Shown here piece after piece: positions 24,141 through 31,203 of a stretch of 40,403 nt of DNA. A model generated the notes under the pieces. It did not search any database. It saw nothing but the letters and a program-made list of their open reading frames with translations, and was not told the DNA's origin. Each line of letters starts with the position of its first letter. Positions within the stretch are counted from its first letter, which is position 1. A program made the position numbers and the translations under genes. Source of the DNA: a virus; the IMG/VR virus record IMGVR_UViG_3300047666_000565, positions 1 through 40,403 of that record. One strand, given 5' to 3'.

Positions 24141-24493
24141 GGTTTTTCCTTTGTTTTCTTCGGCTGCACCAACTCGCGAATGATTTTTGTTGGCGTCATA
24201 CTGCCGTCGGAACTGGTATTATCAACCGATTGCTTTGGCGTTCCGTGCGCTCTGTCTTCGCTTTGTTTGAACAGGTTTAGCGCCCCCGTTGATAGCAACA
24301 AATCAAGGTCATCCGGACCAATATCCTTGTCAGAAAACATTGCCTGCATTGAGGCAAGGGCTTTAAGGCGCAATTTTGCTGATATTTCAGCCGCTTTAAG
24401 CTCGTTTGCTCGTTGCGCTTTGGACTTTCCGCCGGGGTTTCCAGACACGCCCTTTTTAAACTGCGTGTCTTTTGGGTCTTTCTTCTCTGCCAT
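24137..24493 (-). CDS. terS: probable terminase small subunit (DUF5681-like)
   Basis: A 118-residue protein. The start (KDTQFKKGVSGNPGGKSKAQR) is the DUF5681 opening, often found in phage small terminase-like proteins. A helical central part (ISAKLRLKALASMQAMFSDKDIGPDDLDLLLSTGALNL) and a lysine-rich tail follow. It is the first gene of the late operon, two genes before terL, where the DNA-recognition subunit is expected. The start at 24493 follows GAGGAC. Assignment rests on position and the opening motif. Confidence 0.7.
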   Translation of the reverse strand: MAEKKDPKDTQFKKGVSGNPGGKSKAQRANELKAAEISAKLRLKALASMQAMFSDKDIGPDDLDLLLSTGALNLFKQSEDRAHGTPKQSVDNTSSDGSMTPTKIIRELVQPKKTKEKP

Positions 24494-24576
24494 ATCGTCC
24501 TCGCGTCCAGTGGCATGATTGCCCTTGTGCTTCTGGGATATTACATGGATTTGCTTGCCTAGTCTATATCAAGCCC

Positions 24577-25044
24577 CTAAAAATTCTTTAGGCACCCGCA
24601 AACCTTTTCATATACCCGCAAATGACGTGCCAGTGATTTAATATCCTCAAGAGCTTCTGGCCAGCCATCACCACGTATAGTGTTTGGCGCATGACGTTCA
24701 GCCCATAGGTACGCCTCAAGCCTGTCAATCAATTTAATCTCTTGGCTTTTTGCTGGTTCAATCAATTCAAGGTGAATGAAGTTTTTGGTTTCGGCCCATT
24801 CGGACGCAGCCTTCAGCGCGGGATCTCCCCGCTTTGCTGGCCCTGCAACATCACCGATACCAACCTCCGCCACGTCGTGCGTAATGGCATCAATCAACAG
24901 TCTGTGATTGTCGGGGAACAGGTAAATTGCCAAGATAGCGCAGCCCCATTGGTGCTGGGCGTTGGTTTGCGCTGTGTGGGCAAGGTCGGGATTGCTGTGC
25001 CACCGACGTACAAGCCCACTTAGCCAAATTTTGTATATCTTCAT
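24577..25044 (-). CDS. HD-domain phosphohydrolase (YfbR-like)
   Basis: A 155-residue HD-superfamily protein. The metal-binding histidines and aspartate are visible (RWHSNPDLAHT...QHQWGCAILAIYLFP, then AITHDVAEVGIGDVAGPAKR and a later aspartate in KLIDRLEAYLWAE). Close relatives remove phosphate from deoxynucleoside monophosphates, and phage versions are thought to adjust nucleotide pools. The ATG at 25044 was chosen because AAAGGG precedes it at normal spacing; longer starts run into an inverted repeat. It begins a minus-strand unit between the late operon and regulator genes. Confidence 0.8.
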   Translation of the reverse strand: MKIYKIWLSGLVRRWHSNPDLAHTAQTNAQHQWGCAILAIYLFPDNHRLLIDAITHDVAEVGIGDVAGPAKRGDPALKAASEWAETKNFIHLELIEPAKSQEIKLIDRLEAYLWAERHAPNTIRGDGWPEALEDIKSLARHLRVYEKVCGCLKNF

Positions 25045-25085
25045 GTCATGTTTTCCCTTTGGTTGTGTCATGGTTGGCTTTGGTC

Positions 25086-25119
25086 GTGACCCGCTACCGG
25101 GAGAGGACAGGCGGGTCAC
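25086..25119. promoter_or_regulatory. perfect inverted repeat in the gap before the HD gene
   Basis: GTGACCCGC at 25086-25094 is the exact reverse complement of GCGGGTCAC at 25111-25119, with a 16-bp spacer. No T-run follows on either side, so it looks more like an operator or mRNA structure than a terminator. It lies about 40 bp upstream of the HD-hydrolase start. Confidence 0.5.
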
Positions 25120-25166
25120 TAAGCAAAGGAAGGCCCATGACAGCCTATCTGGACCTACAATGTGCC

Positions 25167-25586
25167 TTATTCTGCGGCGATGGTCAAGCCGTCACGCTTA
25201 TTGACCGCAACATAAGTGATTGCTGCCTGTCCGCAAGTTATCGCTTTGGTGCGGATCTTGAGAATAAGCCCCATGCGGATGCCGTCAACTGCCCGCCGCC
25301 CTATGGTTTCCTTAGAACACTGAAAAATCGTAGCCAGCTCCACGCGCCCTTTGCATGGACTGTCTACAAGGTAGGCCGCAAGTTCAATTGCCTTTTCCTT
25401 TTGAGTCGCCGGATATTTTGTCTGCAGCGAAACTCCGATGGATTGTGACAAAGGTGCGCGGCCCACATGCCCCGCCATGCGTTCTTTCTTGAGCATCACG
25501 CGCCCAACCGTTTCTTCAATCCTTGTGGCCATTATTGAAAGGGTAAAGGGGTTGTTTGCAACCATTTCTTGCTCTGAGTAATTCAT
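25167..25586 (-). CDS. helix-turn-helix type phage protein
   Basis: A 139-residue protein. Residues ~65-110 (KEKAIELAAYLVDSPCKGRVELATIFQCSKETIGRRAVDGIRMGLIL in segments) have the shape of a winged helix-turn-helix, as found in phage replication-initiator or regulator proteins. The ATG at 25586 overlaps the previous stop (ATGA). It lies in the run of small regulators on the terminase side of the putative origin. A DNA-binding role is inferred, with targets unknown. Confidence 0.6.
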   Translation of the reverse strand: MNYSEQEMVANNPFTLSIMATRIEETVGRVMLKKERMAGHVGRAPLSQSIGVSLQTKYPATQKEKAIELAAYLVDSPCKGRVELATIFQCSKETIGRRAVDGIRMGLILKIRTKAITCGQAAITYVAVNKRDGLTIAAE

Positions 25587-25834
25587 GCCACCACCCGCTT
25601 TTGTTTGCGCTTCTGGATCATGTAATCCCAATTGCGCTGACCGTAGCTGTCATATGTCCCTGATGGCCGCTGAACAAGTGCGCCAATTCCGCCCGCGGCG
25701 ATCCGTGCGTTCAGCTTTAATGCTTTAGAGCATCGCCCAACGGGTCCAGTGTAATAAATCAGGTTAGCCCCGTCTTTTGCCGCGGCGATTTCTCTGCGTA
25801 TGCCGTCAGGCAATGTTGATTTAATATTGGTCAT
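25583..25834 (-). CDS. small hypothetical protein
   Basis: An 83-residue protein starting MTNIKSTLPDGIRREIAAAKDGANLIYYTG, with a basic C-terminus (IQKRKQKRVVA). ATGA overlaps join it to the repeat-protein gene upstream and the HTH gene downstream. Unrecognised. Confidence 0.6.
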   Translation of the reverse strand: MTNIKSTLPDGIRREIAAAKDGANLIYYTGPVGRCSKALKLNARIAAGGIGALVQRPSGTYDSYGQRNWDYMIQKRKQKRVVA

Positions 25835-26088
25835 GTTTTCACCCCCCAGACGCTGCCCAAGACGCTGCCCTTGACGCTGCCCCTGACGTTGCCCAAGACG
25901 TCGCCCAAGACGTCGCACTTGACGCTGCCCCAGACGCTGCCCACGACGTCGCCCCAGACGCTTCCCTTGACGTTGCCCTCAACGTCGCCCTTGACATCTT
26001 GGATAGTCAAAATCCCGTCTTCATCTTCATTGAACGAAATCAACTCTGCTAATTGATCTATCTGTAATTGTGTTAAATTGGTTTTCAT
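25831..26088 (-). CDS. tetrapeptide-repeat protein (GxVx repeats)
   Basis: An 85-residue protein. An N-terminal helical ~30 residues (MKTNLTQLQIDQLAELISF...) are followed by about 13 tandem copies of G-[DNS]-V-[x], such as GDVEGNVKGSVWGDVVG. One unit has C for G. The repeat almost certainly builds a stacked beta structure like a solenoid or roll. The coding DNA is a 12-bp tandem repeat (25849-25992), so copy number could change by slippage. Start and stop overlaps fit the operon. I know no named family for this exact protein. Confidence 0.65.
   Translation of the reverse strand: MKTNLTQLQIDQLAELISFNEDEDGILTIQDVKGDVEGNVKGSVWGDVVGSVWGSVKCDVLGDVLGNVRGSVKGSVLGSVWGVKT
25849..25992. repeat. 12-bp minisatellite, 12 units
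   Basis: On the plus strand, units of GACGYYGCCCNN follow each other without a break from 25849, each 12 bp long, and some read GACGTC. They code for the tetrapeptide repeats of the minus-strand gene and keep its frame. Confidence 0.85.
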
Positions 26089-26109
26089 GTCTTTTCCTTT
26101 GATGTTTGT

Positions 26110-26307
26110 TTAAGTTTTTGTCCCGATCACGAAACAATCGGAGTCCTCAACGTAGTGTCCTGGCATTAGCGCGGAATAATCGAAAAGCCGTATGCTATTC
26201 TGACATAATTCATTGCTTGAGAATAGCCGGGTTGTAATCATACAGCCATTTATTGCATTTGGCTGTTCTGAGCCCATCCCGCAAATTAGTATAAATCCAA
26301 GTATCAT
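26110..26307 (-). CDS. small cysteine-containing protein with hydrophobic start
   Basis: A 65-residue protein starting MILGFILICGMGSEQPNAINGC behind a strong AAGGAG. The first ten residues are hydrophobic without a preceding basic residue, so they may be a short membrane anchor or a poor signal peptide. Four cysteines are spread over the chain. The family is not recognised; the coding call rests on the ribosome-binding site and operon position. Confidence 0.5.
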   Translation of the reverse strand: MILGFILICGMGSEQPNAINGCMITTRLFSSNELCQNSIRLFDYSALMPGHYVEDSDCFVIGTKT

Positions 26308-26320
26308 TTTTTTCTCCTTT

Positions 26321-26557
26321 TTAATTTCGTCCGGCTATTCCGAGCCACGGCTTTTCCATCAGGGTATCAATTCCCGGTCTGTTTTTTACGGACGAACCGC
26401 TATCACCATGCTGCAACTCCCAGCCTTTTTCTTTGCATATAGCCCAAACGGTTTGCCTTGCTTTCCCAATTTCATCCGCAATGTCTTGCGCTGTACACTC
26501 CCAATTGACCGACTCACCCGCCCGCCATATCAAAAACGCTGTTGCCCGGCGGCTCAT
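26321..26557 (-). CDS. small helix-turn-helix protein
   Basis: A 78-residue protein whose middle (CTAQDIADEIGKARQTVWAICKEKGW) reads as a helix-turn-helix of the type found in phage regulators and excisionase-like proteins. The C-terminus is short and polar. It starts 8 bp after the previous stop. It may control the nearby minus-strand genes. Confidence 0.6.
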   Translation of the reverse strand: MSRRATAFLIWRAGESVNWECTAQDIADEIGKARQTVWAICKEKGWELQHGDSGSSVKNRPGIDTLMEKPWLGIAGRN

Positions 26558-26564
26558 GTATTGC

Positions 26565-26738
26565 TCATGTCTTTTCTCCCTTCATCCATTTTATTTCCTG
26601 CGACAGGTCATCGTTTTTCTTGACCAGTTCAGCGTTTTTCTTTACCTGTTGTTCCCTACCGTGATGCAGCCGCCCGATAACGTCGCGCTGCAAGGCCAAC
26701 CTGTCTTTCATTGACGCAATCATTTCTTTGTCTGTCAT
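26565..26738 (-). CDS. small coiled-coil protein (57 aa)
   Basis: A 57-residue charged helix (MTDKEMIASMKDRLALQRDVIG... VKKNAELVKKNDDLSQEIKWMKG) with heptad-like leucine and asparagine spacing. Its ATG overlaps the stop of the preceding gene (ATGA). It ends TGA 8 bp before the next ATG, with GGGAGAAAAGACATGAGC around that junction. It is likely dimeric; function unknown. Confidence 0.55.
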   Translation of the reverse strand: MTDKEMIASMKDRLALQRDVIGRLHHGREQQVKKNAELVKKNDDLSQEIKWMKGEKT

Positions 26739-26980
26739 GCCTCTTCTCCCTTCAGGGCTTTACTCAAATCTGAATGAATGTCCTGCATTGACGTGATGCT
26801 AACCTCGCCATGAATGACGTGATCTATCATCGCACGGGCGTTTAAAATTGCCGCTTCAATCTCCGCGATCCGTGCTTGCTGGGCGTCATAGTCGGGCAGC
26901 GCTGCGATGATGGCGTCGGCTTGCTTGCCGTAATGTCCGGTTGGAGTTTCACACAACACCTGCGCAATCTTATCTCTCAT
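26735..26980 (-). CDS. small helical hypothetical protein
   Basis: An 81-residue protein starting MRDKIAQVLCETPTGHYGKQADAIIAALPDYDAQQ, with a long helix after it (RIAEIEAAILNARAMIDHV). Several ATGs are possible; I chose 26980 because GGAGG lies 8 bases upstream, while the ATGs at 26986 and 26995 are too near to or before it. Unrecognised. Confidence 0.6.
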   Translation of the reverse strand: MRDKIAQVLCETPTGHYGKQADAIIAALPDYDAQQARIAEIEAAILNARAMIDHVIHGEVSITSMQDIHSDLSKALKGEEA

Positions 26981-26982
26981 GG

Positions 26983-27165
26983 TCATGGCCTCCACCCCGA
27001 CATCAGCGCCCGTAGAAGGGTAACGAACCTGCGACCCGGTTGCTTTGCAGTTTTCGCGCTTTCGATCCGGTAGATTTCTACCCGCTTAACTTCCATGATT
27101 GCCGCTAGCTGATCAGGCGTCATGCCCATAGCCTCACGCGCCAATTTTATTTGTTCGTGGTTCAT
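26983..27165 (-). CDS. Cro/CI-type helix-turn-helix regulator (60 aa)
   Basis: A 60-residue single-domain regulator of the HTH_3 type: EQIKLAREAMGMTPDQLAAIMEVKRVEIYRIESAKTAKQPGRRFVTLLRALM in segments. The helix-turn-helix pair (TPDQLAAIM... VEIYRIES) is clear. ATGA overlaps join it to neighbours. It likely binds operators close to the origin/promoter region upstream. No partner repressor gene is seen, so a lysogeny switch is not implied. Confidence 0.75.
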   Translation of the reverse strand: MNHEQIKLAREAMGMTPDQLAAIMEVKRVEIYRIESAKTAKQPGRRFVTLLRALMSGWRP

Positions 27166-27413
27166 TTGGCCACCTTACGCGCTTCAAGCATTGCGTCGGC
27201 CATTTCGTAGCACCAATTAGCGCAAACCTTGTCGTTTATAAAATCTAAATCTGAAAAATAAGCCAAAGCCTGCCCCGCAAATTTATCACGCAGGGTTCCG
27301 TCTTGTGATGCCGCGCCTGCCTCGTATGCTTGGCGAAGCAATGAGCTAAGGTTGTTTAGGCTGGCTGGGAAGTTTTTGGGTGTACGTGCATACCATTCGT
27401 TGAATTCTGTCAT
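27162..27413 (-). CDS. small hypothetical protein, first gene after the origin gap
   Basis: An 83-residue protein beginning MTEFNEWYARTPKNFPASLNNLSSLLRQAYEAG and ending KVCANWCYEMADAMLEARKVAK, helical with two nearby cysteines. It starts behind AAAGGAT. A TTGACG box with a weak -10 lies just upstream (27443-27471), and it leads the regulator operon running to the left. Function unknown. Confidence 0.6.
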   Translation of the reverse strand: MTEFNEWYARTPKNFPASLNNLSSLLRQAYEAGAASQDGTLRDKFAGQALAYFSDLDFINDKVCANWCYEMADAMLEARKVAK

Positions 27414-27442
27414 GGTCTTATCCTTTGTTTGCTTCTATCCCA

Positions 27443-27471
27443 ACCCTATGCGCAGCCACGCACAGCGTCAA
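27443..27471 (-). promoter_or_regulatory. candidate promoter of the regulator operon
   Basis: On the minus strand, TTGACG (27471-27466) is followed after 17 bp by TAGGGT (27448-27443). The -35 is near consensus; the -10 is weak, which might call for an activator. The operon's first ATG lies about 30 bp downstream. Confidence 0.4.
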
Positions 27472-27481
27472 GGGTTAATTA

Positions 27482-27752
27482 CAGAAACACAGATATTTCC
27501 AGAAACACAACCTTGTGTTAAAGTAACCCTTTGATTTTATTAAATATATATAACAGATATACAGATACACAATATATAGAGACTGTTTTTTTAACTTTAT
27601 AAATTATGCTATAAGGCGCATATTATCTTTAATTTTTATGTCTATTAGGGCTGTGTATGTGTATCTGTGTTTTTCGAATTATTATTAAGCAAAATCAAAC
27701 TGTTACTGGAACACATTGCCCTTTTTGGCTTGTGTATCTGTGTTTCTGGAAA
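27482..27752. other. putative replication origin: iteron-like repeats in AT-rich DNA
   Basis: A gap of 415 bp without a convincing gene. GTGTATCTGTGTTT occurs exactly at 27659-27672 and 27732-27745, and partial reverse copies occur at 27485-27495 and 27561-27570. TTTCCAGAAACACA at 27496-27509 is the exact reverse complement of 27739-27752. CAGAAACACA also occurs at 27482-27491 and 27500-27509. The DNA between is very AT-rich, suited to strand opening. Location next to the helicase/primase-like gene makes a replication origin likely. A regulatory region is the other possibility. Confidence 0.55.
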
Positions 27753-27773
27753 TGTACATTTTGCCCCATTCAC

Positions 27774-27799
27774 AAAAAAAGCGCGACAATTGCCGCGCT
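27774..27799 (-). terminator. Rho-independent terminator after the helicase/primase gene
   Basis: AGCGCG pairs with CGCGCT over an 8-nt loop, and on the minus strand a run of T follows (27779-27774). It lies 30 bp past the stop of the 27829-29439 gene and would insulate the origin region from that transcript. Confidence 0.8.
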
Positions 27800-27828
27800 C
27801 TTTCAAATTTTGCAAGGTAGTGGAAAAG

Positions 27829-29439
27829 TCAGGCAGTTTTCCAAATGTGGACAATTTTGCCCCGATGTTTCTTTGGTTTTTCCTCTTTTTTGACCAGTCC
27901 CCGCCCCTCTAAATCCTTCATCATGGCCTCAATTGAGGGCTTATCAAGCCGCGTTCTATTGGCCAGCATTGACGTAGTGACGCCATTGTCCGAGTCAATA
28001 TAGCCCATCAACCTAGCCGCCAATGCCTCTTGGGGCTTGTCCTTTTTGTTGTCATTTGCGAACACCAGCGCGACCTTGAAATCCATTTCATCTTTGACAT
28101 ATGCCAGCGCCCAGCGCACATGCTCAAGCGTCCTGCGCCCGTCAGTCATTGCTAGAATAAAGCTGATCTTGGCCACAAGTTCATAACCGCGCCGGATCAT
28201 TGCCACGGACGCCTCGCCCGTTTTTTCGCCCATAAATTCCGCATAATCCAACAGCCAATCATTGATAGATAGCAAAGCCGCCGCAGCGTCGTCATCCGTG
28301 GGCACCACGCACCGCTTGCCAACATGCTCGACCCGTTGCCCCTCGTCGCCGTAAAGCAACCCCAAACGGCCTTGCATGAATATCGGCATTTCCTGCTTCT
28401 TAAACCCCTTTCGGGCGCGTGGGTTTATGTCGCGTTCATTCACAATGATTGCACGACCTACAAAACCCTGCGTGGCGGTTTCGCCGTCCATAATGCCGTC
28501 AAATGTGCTGGGCGTTGTAAAGCCTATCAGCGATAGGAACGGACGTTCAAGCCCATTGTCGATCATTGATAACATGCGTTCCGCCTTTTCTTCGGCCTCC
28601 TCGTCCCCCTTGTCCTTCGCCTTAGACAATTGCCCCACGTATATCTTGCGCAGATCCCGCTTGGTGTCGCCGCCTAACAGAAAACGGCTGTTTGCTTTGG
28701 AGTACGCGGACATAATGATAGCAAAGACGCCTTCGAGATAGCTGGCCCCGCCTTTCTGTTGAGCGTTGCGGACCTTGTTTAGAAAGATGCCTATTTCGTC
28801 CACATTGTAAAACGCCGCCTGATGTTCGATTAGATTGCGCGTTACTTCTTGTTCCGACTTGATCCCGCCTTGCAATCCGCCCTGCACGCCCGCCCCTATG
28901 TGCAGGTCTGAGAACGCTTGCATCACGGCCTCTTTTCCTGTCGATGATGCTGCGACACAAAACGCCAGCATATTGGCTGTAACGCCGTCTAACTCATCCT
29001 CATGTGACATGCCCCCGATGTTAGCGATTGCGCAAAGGCCAGCAGCCACGGCCAAACGCCTGCGCGGGTAACGACACTGGCTGTCTATCCAATCCACGAC
29101 CTGACAAGTAAAGCCTGGTGGCGATAATAGATCCACCCCCGACACGTCCAAAGGCATTGTTAGCCCGTCGTCTACTTCTACGTGTTCCGGTTCACTTTTG
29201 AAATCATCGGGTATTAGCCCAAAATCGCGATCAGCTCTAAGCGTGATTTCGTCATATTCTGCAATCGCCGCCTTGCGCTTTTCGGCCTCGGTTTGGGGTT
29301 TTGGCGCGACTGGCTTTGGTTCTGCCTCGACCTCAATCGTGCTGTCGTGCTTTGCCTCAATCGTGCTGTCGTGCTTTGCCTCGTCAAATTCCGCCCGCCC
29401 CTTTGGCGCGTAGTCTGCAAGTTTGAATGTGTTTGTCAT
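27829..29439 (-). CDS. DUF3987-like replication helicase/primase
   Basis: A 536-residue protein resembling DUF3987-type phage replication proteins, thought to be RecA-fold helicases working with or replacing a primase. Residues 1-90 are charged, with an exact duplication of KHDSTIEA at ~22-37. The NTP-binding loop reads ASSTGKE (164-170), not a perfect Walker A. Further on are NVDEIGIFL (Walker B place) and GFTTPSTFDGIM. A C-terminal winged helix (NGVTTSMLANRTRLDKPSIEAMMKDLEGRGLV) may bind DNA. Start 29439 overlaps the previous stop and follows AAGGCG. It lies beside the putative origin. Confidence 0.65.
   Translation of the reverse strand: MTNTFKLADYAPKGRAEFDEAKHDSTIEAKHDSTIEVEAEPKPVAPKPQTEAEKRKAAIAEYDEITLRADRDFGLIPDDFKSEPEHVEVDDGLTMPLDVSGVDLLSPPGFTCQVVDWIDSQCRYPRRRLAVAAGLCAIANIGGMSHEDELDGVTANMLAFCVAASSTGKEAVMQAFSDLHIGAGVQGGLQGGIKSEQEVTRNLIEHQAAFYNVDEIGIFLNKVRNAQQKGGASYLEGVFAIIMSAYSKANSRFLLGGDTKRDLRKIYVGQLSKAKDKGDEEAEEKAERMLSMIDNGLERPFLSLIGFTTPSTFDGIMDGETATQGFVGRAIIVNERDINPRARKGFKKQEMPIFMQGRLGLLYGDEGQRVEHVGKRCVVPTDDDAAAALLSINDWLLDYAEFMGEKTGEASVAMIRRGYELVAKISFILAMTDGRRTLEHVRWALAYVKDEMDFKVALVFANDNKKDKPQEALAARLMGYIDSDNGVTTSMLANRTRLDKPSIEAMMKDLEGRGLVKKEEKPKKHRGKIVHIWKTA
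29331..29378. repeat. exact 24-bp tandem duplication
   Basis: 29331-29354 is repeated exactly at 29355-29378. The duplication adds eight residues to the N-terminal region of the DUF3987-like protein, in frame. Identity suggests it is recent. Confidence 0.9.
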
Positions 29440-29798
29440 GGTTTCGCCTTTTCTGCCCATTCTATAAAGTTTGTTCTATCATCCGGGGAAAGCCTCCTAA
29501 AACATTCCGCCAGCATGATTTTCGTTTGCTTTGTCGTCATCGGATCATCACGCAGCTTGGTTGCGGATGCTAGGAAATACGCGGCCCGCTCGTCATGGTT
29601 TGCAAGTTCGGCCCAAAACATCGCGTCTTGCCGGACTTGCTGTTGTATCAAAGGTTGATCTGGAAAACCAGCGCAGTGATAATCCGACCATTGCCCGATT
29701 GTTGCGTTTACCACGTCCTTATCAACGACCTCCGCCATATTGTTCAAGCCGTCCCATATGATTTTGGCGTGCGTCTGATGTAGCGCCACGCGGTTCAT
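29436..29798 (-). CDS. hypothetical protein upstream of the helicase/primase
   Basis: A 120-residue helical protein (MNRVALHQTHAKIIWDGLNNMAEVVDKD... ending SPDDRTNFIEWAEKAKP). ATGA overlaps link it to genes on both sides. Its tight coupling to the helicase gene suggests a replication partner such as a loader, but no motif shows this. Confidence 0.6.
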   Translation of the reverse strand: MNRVALHQTHAKIIWDGLNNMAEVVDKDVVNATIGQWSDYHCAGFPDQPLIQQQVRQDAMFWAELANHDERAAYFLASATKLRDDPMTTKQTKIMLAECFRRLSPDDRTNFIEWAEKAKP

Positions 29799-30073
29799 GG
29801 GGTGGGGTCCTTTAACGGTCTACAAAAACAGTATGGGTTTGTTGAAGGGTTTGGCAAATCGCAATGTTCGCACGTATCGCCCCCCTTAGACTCAGGCGCG
29901 AGATACTCAGGCGCGAGATAATCGGACAAAAGGCGCATGGTCTTTGCCGTCGGGTTTGTATGAGCCCCCGTTTTAATATGCTGGATCGTGTTGCGGTTCA
30001 CGCCCGTATGCATTGAAACCGTTGCGACGTGCCGATCATGCAAGGCTTGTTTGATTTCTTCTATCGTTAGCAT
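29795..30073 (-). CDS. helix-turn-helix protein with C-terminal Cys cluster
   Basis: A 92-residue protein. Residues 1-50 form a helix-turn-helix domain (ALHDRHVATVSMHTGVNRNTIQHIKTGAHTNPTAKTMRLLSDYL in segments), like small phage regulators. The C-terminus has CEHC and CFC (CEHCDLPNPSTNPYCFC), fit for binding one zinc. A 15-bp tandem duplication (29891-29920) produces LAPEYLAPE between the two parts. It could regulate the divergent region just upstream. Confidence 0.65.
   Translation of the reverse strand: MLTIEEIKQALHDRHVATVSMHTGVNRNTIQHIKTGAHTNPTAKTMRLLSDYLAPEYLAPESKGGDTCEHCDLPNPSTNPYCFCRPLKDPTP
29891..29920. repeat. exact 15-bp tandem duplication
   Basis: CTCAGGCGCGAGATA occurs twice in a row, adding five residues in the linker of the HTH/zinc protein while keeping the frame. 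Confidence 0.9.
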
Positions 30074-30252
30074 TTCTCGTTTTCCTCTTTGTCAATTCTA
30101 TCCAGTTCGATTTGCTCAGATAAAAATGCGGCCTCCATATCCCCCCATGCGTCAAGGGCCTTTTCTGCTAAAATCTCAGACAATTCATCTGCGGTCTCAT
30201 ATCGCAATGTGGCTTTCTCAATCTGTCCTCGTATCTGCTCAAGTAATTTCAT
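30067..30252 (-). CDS. small acidic helical protein
   Basis: A 61-residue protein (MKLLEQIRGQIEKATLRYETADELSEIL...), charged and probably all helix, ending KEENEKC. It is the first minus-strand gene after the divergent control region and starts behind AAAGGG. Its stop overlaps the next ATG. Function not recognised. Confidence 0.6.
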   Translation of the reverse strand: MKLLEQIRGQIEKATLRYETADELSEILAEKALDAWGDMEAAFLSEQIELDRIDKEENEKC

Positions 30253-30296
30253 GTTTTACCCTTTTTTGTAATTTATAAATTTCTGTGTGTAATTTG

Positions 30297-30325
30297 TATT
30301 GCACAACCTGAAACCATGTGCAATA
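30297..30325. promoter_or_regulatory. palindromic operator in the divergent control region
   Basis: TATTGCACA (30297-30305) and TGTGCAATA (30317-30325) are exact reverse complements with an 11-bp spacer. They lie between the divergent genes starting at 30252 and 30394. A TTGCAC box with an AATAAA 17 bp later overlaps it on the plus strand, so binding would block the recombination-module promoter. Confidence 0.6.
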
Positions 30326-30393
30326 AATGATTTGCGGGATTAGAGAGTGCGACCCGCCGCACGAGGCCAATGAGCCAAGCAAAGGAAAACGAT

Positions 30394-31203
30394 ATGACTG
30401 ATGTTCTAGCACAAGCTGGAAAGCCCGCTGACCGCGCCGTAATGGTGACGCTCTGCGGCGATAGCGGGATGGGCAAAACCAGCCTGGCCGCAACATTCCC
30501 CAAGCCAATCTTTATACGCGCCGAAGACGGTATGCAGGCGATACCTGTTGAACACCGCCCCAACGCGCTGCCATTGATTGCAAGCGTCGGGGCGCTTTGG
30601 GAACAACTTACAGCCCTGATCCATGAAAAGCACGACTACCAAACTGTTGTAATTGACAGCGTTACCGCGCTGGAACGTCTGTTTATGGCGGATGTATTGG
30701 CAAGCGACCCAAAGGCCAAGTCGATCAATCAGGCAATGGGTGGCTATGGTGCTGGCACCAACGCAATTGCAGCAATGCACGGGCGGGTGCGCAAAGCCTG
30801 CGGAATAATGACAGAAAAGCGCGGTATGCACGCGGTATTCATTGCGCACGCTGATCTTGAGGCAATGAAGCTGCCAGACCAAGACGATTACATGCGCTAT
30901 TCTTTGCGCCTGCCTAACAAGTCTTTGCCGCCATATGTTGACGATGTGGACGTGGTGGGGTTTCTCAAGCAACAAATGGTTGTCATGGGCGATGAAGGCG
31001 AACGCAAAAAAGCGCGTGGGTCTGGTTCGCGTGAATTGGTCTGCCACGTTACGCCGTCAAGCGTATCAAAGAACCGTTACGGGATCACGCAATCAATCCC
31101 CGTTACAATCGGCACTAACCCGCTAGCACAATTTGTGCCAGCACTAGGCGGCAATGTCGAAACACCAACAATTGAAACACCAGCAGAAACGGAAACATCA
31201 TGA
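30394..31203 (+). CDS. Sak4-like RecA-fold ATPase (single-strand annealing)
   Basis: A 269-residue P-loop ATPase of the phage AAA_24/Sak4 type, which promotes single-strand annealing with an SSB. The Walker A is GDSGMGKTS at residues 22-30, a Walker B is YQTVVIDSVTAL, and a sensor strand is HAVFIAHADLE. The C-terminus is a proline/threonine/glutamate tail. The start at 30394 follows AAAGGA; an upstream in-frame start at 30370 has no ribosome-binding site. It leads the plus-strand recombination operon and overlaps the SSB-like gene by ATGA. Confidence 0.85.
   Translation: MTDVLAQAGKPADRAVMVTLCGDSGMGKTSLAATFPKPIFIRAEDGMQAIPVEHRPNALPLIASVGALWEQLTALIHEKHDYQTVVIDSVTALERLFMADVLASDPKAKSINQAMGGYGAGTNAIAAMHGRVRKACGIMTEKRGMHAVFIAHADLEAMKLPDQDDYMRYSLRLPNKSLPPYVDDVDVVGFLKQQMVVMGDEGERKKARGSGSRELVCHVTPSSVSKNRYGITQSIPVTIGTNPLAQFVPALGGNVETPTIETPAETETS

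Noticed and set aside
25137-25448. Plus-strand frame of about 103 codons with a fair ribosome-binding site (AAAGGAAGGCCC)
   Set aside because: It is antisense to most of the 25167-25586 gene, has an unnatural cysteine-rich composition, and interrupts a minus-strand operon with clean ATGA overlaps.
25849-25992. CRISPR array
   Set aside because: The units are 12 bp and contiguous with no spacers, and they encode an in-frame peptide repeat.
26983-27165. Lysogeny repressor
   Set aside because: It is a 60-residue single HTH domain inside a small-gene operon, with no divergent partner gene and no integrase in the window.
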